Assembly: GCA_955652635.1 (NCBI GenBank)
Contig: CATPBN010000241.1
Span: 1-7,864, forward strand
DNA: 7,864 nucleotides
Direction: 5' to 3'
Source: an uncultured Gemmatimonadaceae bacterium
GTDB lineage: Bacteria; Gemmatimonadota; Gemmatimonadetes; Gemmatimonadales; Gemmatimonadaceae
Positions 1 through 6,031 of this stretch are shown piece by piece. The notes beneath the pieces are model-generated. The model ran no database searches. It had not been told where the DNA came from and saw only the letters and a program-made list of their open reading frames with translations. Both the position numbers and the translations under genes were made by a program. Each line of letters begins with the position of its first letter. Position 1 is the first letter of the stretch.

Positions 1-1
1 C

Positions 2-130
2 CACTACACCTTCGTCGAGATCGCCACCGACCAGACGGGCGAGAGTCGTCTCGACCGGAACGCCAAGAAATTCTTCGTGGGGCTGCACAAGGCGGGCGAC
101 CCGCGCCACCGCATCGAAGCGGCGTACTAG
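2..130 (+). CDS. C-terminal end of an unrecognised protein (partial, 5' end outside window)
   Basis: An open frame enters from the left edge and ends at TAG 128-130, giving 42 residues that begin HYTFVEIATD and end RHRIEAAY. The third-position GC bias matches the neighbouring genes, and the stop lies one base before the E1-alpha start, so this is very likely the real end of a co-transcribed gene. The tail is mixed hydrophobic and charged with no obvious membrane segment and one possible beta strand (YTFVEIAT). I do not recognise the family from this fragment and assign no function. Confidence 0.7.
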   Translation, partial: HYTFVEIATDQTGESRLDRNAKKFFVGLHKAGDPRHRIEAAY

Positions 131-131
131 G

Positions 132-1283
132 ATGGCGCGGTCGAGTACCGCCGCATCCAGGCTCGCGAACGCGCGACCTGATTCGCTCCGCTCGGCTGGA
201 GACGGATCGCTGTCGCGGGAACAGAAGCTCGAGCTGTACTACTACATGCGGCTCACGCGATCGCTCGAGGAGCGACTGGTCAACCTCTATCGCCAGACCA
301 AGGTAGTCGGCGGTCTTTTCCGCTCCCTCGGCCAGGAGGCCGACGCGGAGGGCAGCGCCTATGCGCTCGACCGATCTAAAGGTGACGTGCTTTCGCCGCT
401 CATCCGGAACCTCGGCTCGATGCTTGTCCAGGGTGCCAAGCCCAATGAGATCATCAAGCAATACATGGCGAAAGGTGATTCACCGACTCGTGGCCGAGAG
501 CTCAATATCCATTACGGCGACCTGGTGCGTGGATTCATCGGCCAGATCTCGCATCTGGGCGACATGGTGCCGGTGATGGCCGGCGTCACGCTCTCTTTCA
601 AGATGAGAAAGCAGGACAGAGTTGGTCTCGTCTACGTCGGAGATGGTGCCACATCAACGGGAGCATTTCACGAGGGCATCAACTTCGCCGCAGTTCAGCG
701 CTGCCCCCTCGTGGTCGTCGTGGAGAACAACGGGTACGCGTACTCGACGCCGCTCAAGAAGCAGACGGCCGCCAAGCAGCTCGTCGACAAGGCGATCGGA
801 TATGGGATTGCCGGCGAGCAGGCCGATGGAAACGATGTGATCGCGACCTACGAGGCGACCAAGCGCGCCGTCGATCGCGCGCGGGCTGGCGGAGGCGTCA
901 CGCTCGTCGAGCTGATCACGTACCGCCGGAAGGGGCACGCCGAGCACGACAACCAGTCGTATGTGCCCCCTGGAGAGATCGACCGGTGGGCGAGCGAGAA
1001 CGATCCGATCGATCGCTACGCCAAACGGCTCCTGAGCGAGGGCGAGGGAGGGGGAGGGGGGTTCGATCAATCGCAGCTCGCCGCGACAGATAAGCGAGTG
1101 CTGGAAGAGATCGATCGCGCGACCGACGAAGCGGAAGCGTCGCCAATGCCCGATCCGACCGATGCGTTGGTCGGGATATATGCAGATCCCCCGGCCATTG
1201 CTCCGCTCTGGTTCCGCCAAGGAATCAAGTCGGCGGTGGATGTGCACGAGCGCCCCTCCAGCTGGGGGACGCACGATGTCTGA
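132..1283 (+). CDS. 2-oxoacid dehydrogenase E1 component, alpha subunit (thiamine diphosphate-dependent)
   Basis: This is the alpha half of the E1 heterotetramer that decarboxylates a 2-oxoacid (pyruvate or a branched-chain oxoacid) on thiamine diphosphate in the cytosol and transfers the acyl group to the E2 lipoyl arm. The 383 residues are a normal length for the family. The thiamine diphosphate/Mg signature is clear: GDG at 170-172 followed 26 residues later by NN at 199-200, within GDGATSTGAFHEG...VVVVENNGYAYSTP. A YRRKGHAEHD segment (264-273) matches the active-site loop that carries the conserved GH in this family. The first 25 residues are Arg/Ser/Ala rich and probably disordered. Residues 303-310 form a glycine-rich run (EGEGGGGG) encoded by a G-tract. 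ATG 132 lies one base after the upstream stop and has no strong ribosome site, suggesting translational coupling. The beta-subunit gene overlaps its end. The family is certain; the substrate cannot be fixed from sequence alone. Confidence 0.95.
   Translation: MARSSTAASRLANARPDSLRSAGDGSLSREQKLELYYYMRLTRSLEERLVNLYRQTKVVGGLFRSLGQEADAEGSAYALDRSKGDVLSPLIRNLGSMLVQGAKPNEIIKQYMAKGDSPTRGRELNIHYGDLVRGFIGQISHLGDMVPVMAGVTLSFKMRKQDRVGLVYVGDGATSTGAFHEGINFAAVQRCPLVVVVENNGYAYSTPLKKQTAAKQLVDKAIGYGIAGEQADGNDVIATYEATKRAVDRARAGGGVTLVELITYRRKGHAEHDNQSYVPPGEIDRWASENDPIDRYAKRLLSEGEGGGGGFDQSQLAATDKRVLEEIDRATDEAEASPMPDPTDALVGIYADPPAIAPLWFRQGIKSAVDVHERPSSWGTHDV
1040..1061 (+). other. G-quadruplex-type G-tract motif inside the E1-alpha coding region
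   Basis: Four runs of at least three G lie on the coding strand with loops of 3, 1 and 1 bases: GGG 1040-1042, GGG 1046-1048, GGGGG 1050-1054 and GGGGGG 1056-1061. This fits the usual G3+N1-7 quadruplex pattern and would be present in both the mRNA and the non-template DNA strand. It encodes the glycine-rich linker at residues 303-310. Folding and any effect on expression are inference. Confidence 0.6.
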
Positions 1284-2253
1284 AGTCACCTATCTCGAGG
1301 CAATTCGTGAAGCGTTGTTCGAGGAGATGGACCGCGACGAGAATGTGTTTTGTCTGGGCGAAGACATCGGAGCATATGGAGGCGCTTTCAAAGTGACGGA
1401 AGGCTTGATGGCGAAGTACGGGGAGGAGCGCGTGATCGACACGCCTATCTCCGAAGCCGCCATCATCGGCGCGGCGGCGGGGGCGGCGCACATGGGGATG
1501 CGGCCGGTGTGCGAGATGCAGTTCATCGATTTCATCTCGACCGGCTACGACATGCTCACGAACTATGTGGCGACGGCGCGGTATCGCTCGATGCTCCCGT
1601 GCCCGATGGTGGTGCGCGGACCGAGCGGCGGGTACGTGAGGGGCGGTCCGTTTCATTCGCAGAATCCGGAAGCGGCGTTCCTGCACACCCCAGGTCTCAA
1701 GATCGTCTATCCGGCGACGGCAAGCGACGCCAAGGGATTGCTCAAATCAGCGATTCGTGACGAGGATTGTGTTCTCTATTTCGAGCACAAGTATCTCTAT
1801 CGCCGAATCAAGGAGCAGATGCCCGACGGCGACCATCTGACGCCCATTGGGAAAGCGCGGATAGCGAGGGAAGGGAAGGACGTTTCCATCATCACCTATG
1901 CGGCTACCGTCTGGAAAGCGCTCGAAGCGGCGGAACAGCTCGAGAAGGAAGACGGCCTCTCCGTCGAAGTGATCGACCTGCGGACGATTTTGCCCATGGA
2001 CGACGAGGCAATAATCGCGACGGTCAAGAAAACGAATCGGGTGCTGATCGTGCACGAGGACACTCGGACCGGCGGCGTCGCCGGTGAGATCACAGCCCGG
2101 ATCAACGAGAACGCGTTCGAGTGGCTGGACGCGCCGGTATTGCGCGTCACCGCGGCTGACGTGCCTCTGCCTTACTCGCCGCCGCTCGAGGATTACGTGC
2201 TGCCGCAGACGTCCGACATCGTGCTGGGGTTGCGGAAGCTTGCAGCCTATTGA
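1276..2253 (+). CDS. 2-oxoacid dehydrogenase E1 component, beta subunit
   Basis: This subunit completes the thiamine diphosphate site of E1 and forms the alpha2beta2 enzyme with the preceding gene product. The start chosen is ATG 1276, giving 325 residues, the standard length for E1-beta; the frame stays open upstream but those residues do not belong to the family. A GGGGGA stretch at 1264-1269 is a plausible ribosome site. Visible family motifs are GEDIGAYGGAFKVTEGL (28-44), DTPISEAAIIG with the cofactor-contacting Glu60, the Q/F-rich MQFIDF segment (81-86), GPSGGYVRGGPFHSQNPEA with the active-site His127, and the C-terminal transketolase domain starting near residue 190 (IGKARIAREGKDVSIITYA). 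FEHKYLYRR (169-177) resembles branched-chain-type E1-beta more than the pyruvate-type sequence, which is a weak hint about substrate. The gene overlaps the end of E1-alpha by 8 bases, which favours coupled 1:1 synthesis. Confidence 0.95.
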   Translation: MSEVTYLEAIREALFEEMDRDENVFCLGEDIGAYGGAFKVTEGLMAKYGEERVIDTPISEAAIIGAAAGAAHMGMRPVCEMQFIDFISTGYDMLTNYVATARYRSMLPCPMVVRGPSGGYVRGGPFHSQNPEAAFLHTPGLKIVYPATASDAKGLLKSAIRDEDCVLYFEHKYLYRRIKEQMPDGDHLTPIGKARIAREGKDVSIITYAATVWKALEAAEQLEKEDGLSVEVIDLRTILPMDDEAIIATVKKTNRVLIVHEDTRTGGVAGEITARINENAFEWLDAPVLRVTAADVPLPYSPPLEDYVLPQTSDIVLGLRKLAAY

Positions 2254-2290
2254 TGGGGGGGCCTCGAGGGAGCTCGATCGCGGCGGGGTC

Positions 2291-2524
2291 ATGGCGAGAA
2301 ACGTCGGCGTCGGATGTATAACTGCGGTCGCCGGTTTTTTCGGCGGTGGGATGATTGCCGTATTCATTGGCAAGGTCGTTGGAAGTGTTCAGGGGTGTAA
2401 GCCGGCCGAGGGACTTCCGGCGTGCAATTGGTGGGTGTATGCTGGTATTGGAGCCGTTCTGGGAGCGCTCACACTTCCTGTTGTTGCCTTGATACGTTTG
2501 AACCAGGCTCGGCCCGACAAATAA
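2291..2524 (+). CDS. small two-helix membrane protein of unknown function
   Basis: The predicted product is 77 residues with two hydrophobic segments, about 5-32 (VGVGCITAVAGFFGGGMIAV onward) and 47-69 (WWVYAGIGAVLGALTLPVVA onward), joined by a short polar loop that contains Cys36 and Cys45. Positive residues at both ends (R3; R69, R74, K77) predict both termini in the cytoplasm and the loop outside, where the two cysteines could form a disulfide. Both helices are glycine rich with GxxxG-like spacing, suited to tight helix packing. ATG 2291 is the first plausible start in frame; only a G-rich GGCGGGG lies just upstream, so initiation may be weak. It lies 37 bases after E1-beta and 22 before E2, in the same orientation. 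I do not recognise the family and give no function. A chance open frame is less likely because the hydropathy pattern is coherent. Confidence 0.72.
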   Translation: MARNVGVGCITAVAGFFGGGMIAVFIGKVVGSVQGCKPAEGLPACNWWVYAGIGAVLGALTLPVVALIRLNQARPDK

Positions 2525-2529
2525 GCGAA

Positions 2530-2540
2530 GGAAGGGGGGA
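2530..2540 (+). promoter_or_regulatory. strong purine-rich ribosome binding site for E2
   Basis: A run of G and A (GGAAGGGGGGA) ends six bases before GTG 2547. It supports the GTG as the true E2 start and is the strongest ribosome site in the dehydrogenase cluster, consistent with E2 being needed in high copy in the complex core. Confidence 0.65.
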
Positions 2541-2546
2541 GAAGCC

Positions 2547-3866
2547 GTGGCACGCGTAGACATCATCATGCCGCAGATGGGCGAGTCGATCGCCGAGGGC
2601 ACACTTTCCAAGTGGCTGAAGAAAGTGGGCGACGAGGTGAAGCGCGACGAGCCGATCTTCGAGATCTCAACCGACAAGGTCGACGCGGAGATTCCCGCGC
2701 CGGCCGGCGGCGTACTCGCTGAGATCCTCGTAAAGGAAGGCGAGACGGTTGCCGTTCAGACCGTTGTCGCGCGGCTCGAAACCGAGAAAGGCGCGGCCGT
2801 CTCGGCACCGGCCGCGTCGCCGTCCGCGTCGCCGCCTGCACAACGGGAAGCTACGCCCGCGTCGGCTCCAGCGCGTCAAGAGCGGCCGGCGCCCGCAATC
2901 GCCGTATCTCACTCGGGGAACGGGAATTCATTCGAGGATCGTGTACGCACCAAGTCGTCGCCCCTCGTTCGCAAGATCGCCGCTGAGCATGGGCTGAACA
3001 TCGCTTCAATGCAGGGCACGGGCGTAGCCGGACGCGTCACCAAGCGCGACATCGTCGGCTTCATCGATTCGGGCGTTGCGACGCCCCGCGCTCCGGGAGT
3101 GGGAGCGGGCGGCTGGACTGGCGGCCCCCCCCACGCGCTTCCGTTGCCCCAACCGTGGGCGGGAGACGTCGTCGAGCCGATGTCCAAGATGCGCTCTCTC
3201 ATCAGCGAGCACATGGTCGCATCGCGCCACACCTCCGCCCACGTCACATCGTTCATAGAGATCGATTTCACGCGCATCGCGCGCATTCGCGCGAAGAAGC
3301 GCGCCGAGTTCGAGGCGGCGACCGGGCAGAAGCTGACCTACATGCCTTTCATCATCAAAAGCGTGACCCAGGGGCTTCGGGAGTTCCCGGTGATCAACTC
3401 GTCAGTTGCCGGGACGAACGTCATCTATAGAAAGCAGATCAACATCGGCATCGCGGTAGCGCTCGAGTGGGGCCTGATCGTGCCCGTCATCAAGCACGCC
3501 GACGATCTCTCGCTCTCGGGAATCACCCGAGCGCTCAATGATCTCGCTGAGCGCGCCCGCGCCAAGAAACTCTCGCCCGAGGAAGTGCAGGAAGGAACGT
3601 TCACCATCACGAACCCCGGAGTGTTTGGTTCCCTGATGGGAACGCCGATCATCAACCAGCCGCAGGTCGCGATCTTGGGCGTAGGCGCGATCGAGAAGCG
3701 GCCCAAGGTACTCCCGGGCGCCGACGGAGAGGACACGATTGCGATCCGCACCTGCGCTTATTTTTCAATCTCGTTCGACCATCGTGTCATCGACGGCGCC
3801 GTTGCCGACCAGTTCCTGGCTTACCTGAAGAAGACCATCGAGTCATTTCCGGAGACCGGACTCTAA
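2547..3866 (+). CDS. 2-oxoacid dehydrogenase E2 component, dihydrolipoamide acyltransferase
   Basis: This is the structural core of the complex; it takes the acyl group from E1 on a lipoyl arm and transfers it to CoA. The 439 residues show the classic order. A single lipoyl domain spans about 1-78, with the lipoylated Lys44 in EISTDKVDAEI. An Ala/Pro-rich flexible linker covers about 83-128. The peripheral-subunit-binding domain spans about 137-172 (SSPLVRKIAAEHGLNIASMQ, then GTGVAGRVTKRDIV). A second Gly/Pro-rich linker covers 174-208, and the catalytic domain runs from about 209 to the end. The active-site DHRVIDG (411-417) carries His412 and Asp416, and KLTYMPFIIK, INIGIAVALEWGLIVPVIK and FTITNPGVFGS are well conserved. 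The start is GTG 2547, placed by its ribosome site and by the usual N-terminus of the lipoyl domain. One lipoyl domain is typical of branched-chain and many pyruvate E2s. An actual lipoyl ligase and E3 must be encoded elsewhere. Confidence 0.96.
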   Translation: MARVDIIMPQMGESIAEGTLSKWLKKVGDEVKRDEPIFEISTDKVDAEIPAPAGGVLAEILVKEGETVAVQTVVARLETEKGAAVSAPAASPSASPPAQREATPASAPARQERPAPAIAVSHSGNGNSFEDRVRTKSSPLVRKIAAEHGLNIASMQGTGVAGRVTKRDIVGFIDSGVATPRAPGVGAGGWTGGPPHALPLPQPWAGDVVEPMSKMRSLISEHMVASRHTSAHVTSFIEIDFTRIARIRAKKRAEFEAATGQKLTYMPFIIKSVTQGLREFPVINSSVAGTNVIYRKQINIGIAVALEWGLIVPVIKHADDLSLSGITRALNDLAERARAKKLSPEEVQEGTFTITNPGVFGSLMGTPIINQPQVAILGVGAIEKRPKVLPGADGEDTIAIRTCAYFSISFDHRVIDGAVADQFLAYLKKTIESFPETGL

Positions 3867-3868
3867 AA

Positions 3869-4126
3869 ATGCCCAAGGCTCTCACCATTCAGCGCTCGAC
3901 GGTTCCTTCGGCGGAGCGCGGGAATTACACCAAGCGATTGAAAGTCCTTCGCTCCCACTACGCGGCCGCGAACTGCCGGTTCTGGGTTTTCGAGGAATCA
4001 TCCCTTCCAGGGGCGTTCATCGAATTCACGGAGGCGGACGATGAGCAGACGCTCGCGGTCGCCCACGCGAATGCTCCGCACAAGACTCTCGATCCGTCGC
4101 GCGTGTATCAGGAGGTCGACCTCTAG
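3869..4126 (+). CDS. small conserved-looking protein of unknown function (85 residues)
   Basis: The predicted product is an 85-residue soluble protein without signal peptide or membrane segment. The pattern reads strand (ALTIQRST), helix (about 16-35), strand (CRFWVFEES), strand (GAFIEFTEA), helix (about 57-69), which resembles part of a ferredoxin-like or dimeric alpha/beta-barrel fold; this is inference from residue pattern only. ATG 3869 lies two bases after the E2 stop with only a distant GGAG (3851-3854), so it is probably translated by ribosomes finishing E2. It is followed after one base by the next small gene. Codon use matches its neighbours. I do not recognise a named family. Confidence 0.78.
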   Translation: MPKALTIQRSTVPSAERGNYTKRLKVLRSHYAAANCRFWVFEESSLPGAFIEFTEADDEQTLAVAHANAPHKTLDPSRVYQEVDL

Positions 4127-4127
4127 A

Positions 4128-4394
4128 ATGCCGGCGCGCTCGCTCGAAGTTGGCGGACAGAAGTGGGAGGTGTATCCGTCAGGGCACATCACCCAGTACA
4201 CGCAGGACGAGTACGCTCTGTTGTTCTCGCGTGGTGGCGGAAAGGATCGCGAGGTTCGCGTGACACGGTATTCGCCGCAGGGAACACGCTCGCGGGAGCA
4301 GGCGTTCGCGGAGCTGTCGGATGCTCAGCTGAAGGAGCTGTTCGAGCAATCCCAGCCAAGCTTTACGTCGCCTGAGGCCGGTTACGAGCGGTGA
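4128..4394 (+). CDS. small protein of unknown function (88 residues)
   Basis: The predicted product is 88 residues, soluble, with a likely beta-rich N-terminal half (SLEVGGQKWEVYPSGHITQY, then DEYALLFSRGGGKDREVRVT) and an amphipathic helix near 55-75 (SREQAFAELSDAQLKELFEQ). The frame is open farther upstream, but that part is an arginine-rich shadow of the preceding gene, so ATG 4128, one base after the previous stop, is the start. GGAGG at 4111-4115 lies 12 bases upstream, a somewhat long but usable spacing. The GTG start of the PHP gene overlaps its stop codon by four bases (GTGA). The conserved look of the Trp, Tyr and Pro positions suggests a real family, but I cannot name it. Confidence 0.75.
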   Translation: MPARSLEVGGQKWEVYPSGHITQYTQDEYALLFSRGGGKDREVRVTRYSPQGTRSREQAFAELSDAQLKELFEQSQPSFTSPEAGYER

Positions 4395-5254
4395 GCGCCG
4401 AGGCGGGCGTGCCGAAGTTCGTCGACCTGCATACGCACTCGACCGCCTCTGACGGCACACTCCCTCCCGAGCGAGTAATAGAGGCTGCGGCGCGCTCCGG
4501 GCTGGCGGCGCTCGCGCTCACCGATCACGACACCATCGACGGCGTCCGCGCGGCGCGCCAGGCGGCCGAGGGCGTTGGGATTCGCGTCATAGCAGGCGTG
4601 GAGCTGAGCGCGTTCGACGAGGAGCGGGAAATACACATCCTGGCGCTCCACCTCTCACATCTGGACGCGCTCGAGAAGAGTTTGGCGGAGCTCCGCGCAT
4701 CGCGTCACATTAGAGCCGGAAGGATCGTGGAGAAGCTCAACGCGCTCGGCATTCCCCTCACTCTCGACGAAGTACTCCAGCAATCGAATGGCGGCGCGGT
4801 CGGTCGGCCACACGTCGCGCGCGCGTTGATTGCGCGCGGCCTAGTGACAGACTTTCGGGACGCATTCACGAGATACCTCGGCAACAACGGGAGCGCGTTT
4901 GTGCCCAAGGATCGACTCTCGGTCCAGGATGCAATCGGGATAGCGCACGAAGCGGGTGCGATCGCGGTCTGGGCGCATCCATCTGAGGGCGGGCGCCGCG
5001 AGCGTCTCGAGCCACTCGTGGCGGTGGGGCTCGACGGAATAGAGATCAGGCATCCGAGCCATTCAGGCGAGGACATCAAACGGCTGCAGGCGCTGACCGA
5101 TTTCTTCGCTCTGGTGCCGAGTGGCGGATCTGATTGGCACGGCGCAGCGGACGGACCGCGGCGCCTCGGAATGATGAATGTGCCGATGGAATGGCTGGAG
5201 AAGCAGGACGAACGGGTTGCCGCACTGACATCTTCCCCCCTCCCGAGAGCGTGA
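4391..5254 (+). CDS. PHP-domain phosphoesterase of the YciV/RNase AM (TrpH) family
   Basis: The 287 residues match in length and motif order the PHP enzymes known as 3',5'-nucleoside bisphosphate phosphatase or RNase AM (E. coli YciV), which remove phosphate from pAp-type nucleotides and trim RNA 5' ends. All expected trinuclear metal-site motifs are visible: DLHTHSTASDGTL (His14, His16, Asp21), TDHDT (His46), GVELS (Glu71), EIHIL (His82), GRPHVA (His141), WAHPSEGG (His196) and SDWHG (Asp248, His250). IEIRHPSHS (217-225) and GSAFVPKDRLSVQDAI (167-182) are also typical of this family. The GTG start at 4391 overlaps the preceding stop by four bases; a second in-frame GTG at 4409 is possible and would still precede the first metal ligand. 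The enzyme should be cytosolic and dependent on Mn or a similar metal. The family is clear; the exact choice between nucleotide and RNA substrate is inferred. Confidence 0.92.
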   Translation: MSAEAGVPKFVDLHTHSTASDGTLPPERVIEAAARSGLAALALTDHDTIDGVRAARQAAEGVGIRVIAGVELSAFDEEREIHILALHLSHLDALEKSLAELRASRHIRAGRIVEKLNALGIPLTLDEVLQQSNGGAVGRPHVARALIARGLVTDFRDAFTRYLGNNGSAFVPKDRLSVQDAIGIAHEAGAIAVWAHPSEGGRRERLEPLVAVGLDGIEIRHPSHSGEDIKRLQALTDFFALVPSGGSDWHGAADGPRRLGMMNVPMEWLEKQDERVAALTSSPLPRA

Positions 5255-5255
5255 T

Positions 5256-5259
5256 GGAG
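5256..5259 (+). promoter_or_regulatory. ribosome binding site supporting the GTG start at 5268
   Basis: GGAG lies eight bases before GTG 5268 and just after the stop of the PHP gene. It favours this GTG, which places the first Rossmann strand (KGRTALVTG) at the usual distance from the N-terminus. Confidence 0.55.
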
Positions 5260-5267
5260 TTCTTCAA

Positions 5268-5999
5268 GTGGAGCTGAAAGGGCGCACGGCCCTGGTTACG
5301 GGCGCGGGCACGCGCGTCGGAAGGGTTATCGCGCTCGCCCTCGGCAAGGCCGGCATGCGCGTCGGCGTCCACTACGCCGGCTCGGAAAAGGGAGCGCGCC
5401 AAACCGCTGAGGAGATCGTTCGCGGTGGAAGCGATGCGCGGACGATGCCTGGCGACCTCATGGATCCGGCCACCGGCCCACGTCTCGTCGAGCACGCCGT
5501 CAAGGTGTTTGGCGCGCTCGATGTTCTCGTCAACTCAGCGGCCGTGATGCTGAAGACGCCGGTCGGCGAAGTTCTTGTAGAAGATTGGGATGCGATGTTC
5601 GCGTTGAATCTTCGGGCGCCCTTCTTTCTTTGGCAGGCAGCGGCTCGCGTGATGCGTGACCGTGGCGGGTCGATCGTCAACATTGCGGACCTGGCCGCGT
5701 TCGAGACGTGGCGCGGTTACATCCCGCACGCAATCACCAAGGCCGGCGTAGTGCAAATGACGCGCGGGCTTGCGCACGCGCTCGCGCCGAAGATCCGCGT
5801 CAACGCGATTGCTCCTGGGGCCGTTCTGCTGCCGGAGGGCTCGACGCAGGAAGAAGCGGACAAGCTGATCTCGACGACGCCATTGGGCCGGATCGGCTCG
5901 CCTGAGGATGTCGCGCAGGCGGTCTTGTATCTCTTGAGCGCTGACTACGTCACCGGTGAGACGATTATCGTCGACGGAGGACGTCACGTTCGCATCTGA
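5268..5999 (+). CDS. short-chain dehydrogenase/reductase, pteridine-reductase-like, with atypical catalytic His
   Basis: The 243-residue protein is a single Rossmann-fold SDR, probably NADPH-linked and cytosolic. Visible elements are the cofactor loop TGAGTRVG (11-18), GDLMD (62-66), the NSAA motif (89-92, equivalent to NNAG), the helix Asn114 in FALNLRAPF, and VNAIAPGAVLLPEG (178-191) followed by a C-terminal VTGETIIVDGG. The loop has the form TGxxxRxG rather than TGxxxGxG, as in pteridine reductases and FolM, and Asp141 occupies the usual serine position, as in those enzymes. The catalytic YxxxK appears as HAITK: Lys158 is present but the tyrosine position is His154 (codon CAC 5727-5729). 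The spacing Asp141-His154-Lys158 equals the 13 and 4 residue spacing of the pteridine reductase Asp-Tyr-Lys set. A nearby Tyr151 might substitute. The gene follows the PHP gene by 13 bases and is probably on the same transcript. SDR identity is certain; the substrate and whether it is active are not. Confidence 0.9.
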   Translation: MELKGRTALVTGAGTRVGRVIALALGKAGMRVGVHYAGSEKGARQTAEEIVRGGSDARTMPGDLMDPATGPRLVEHAVKVFGALDVLVNSAAVMLKTPVGEVLVEDWDAMFALNLRAPFFLWQAAARVMRDRGGSIVNIADLAAFETWRGYIPHAITKAGVVQMTRGLAHALAPKIRVNAIAPGAVLLPEGSTQEEADKLISTTPLGRIGSPEDVAQAVLYLLSADYVTGETIIVDGGRHVRI

Positions 6000-6004
6000 G
6001 TCGG

Positions 6005-6014
6005 GAATGCATTC
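6005..6014. promoter_or_regulatory. perfect 10-base palindrome upstream of thioredoxin reductase
   Basis: GAATGCATTC is self-complementary over all ten bases and lies in the only sizeable gap of the second half of the window, 64 bases before the trxB start. It overlaps the place where a -35 element would fall relative to the TATATT at 6026-6031, so it could be an operator. A palindrome of this length can also occur by chance. Confidence 0.3.
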
Positions 6015-6025
6015 GGGGCGGCGGT

Positions 6026-6031
6026 TATATT
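6026..6031 (+). promoter_or_regulatory. candidate -10 promoter element for the trxB transcript
   Basis: TATATT matches the TATAAT consensus at five of six positions and stands out as an AT-rich patch in GC-rich sequence, between the SDR stop and the trxB start. No convincing -35 hexamer is seen 16-18 bases upstream. A start near base 6038 would give a leader of about 40 bases. The 79-base gap, against spacings of about 40 bases or less elsewhere, supports a promoter here. Confidence 0.4.

Noticed and set aside
654..1289. Long open frame on the minus strand antisense to E1-alpha (211 codons)
   Set aside because: GC-rich genes often leave the opposite strand open; its composition is that of a shadow, and E1-alpha has unambiguous family motifs.
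2306..2317. Possible lipobox (VGVGC) at the start of the small membrane protein
   Set aside because: The residue three before Cys9 is Gly rather than Leu/Val and the stretch before it is too short for a signal peptide.
2253..2321. ATG overlapping the E1-beta stop, opening a 22-codon frame before the membrane protein gene
   Set aside because: The frame is Gly/Ser-rich, has no recognisable pattern and overlaps the better-supported start at 2291.
5254..5277. Seven-codon ATG frame starting in the TGATG overlap at the end of the PHP gene
   Set aside because: It is too short to support as a gene and contains the GGAG that serves the SDR start; it is best read as part of the ribosome site region.
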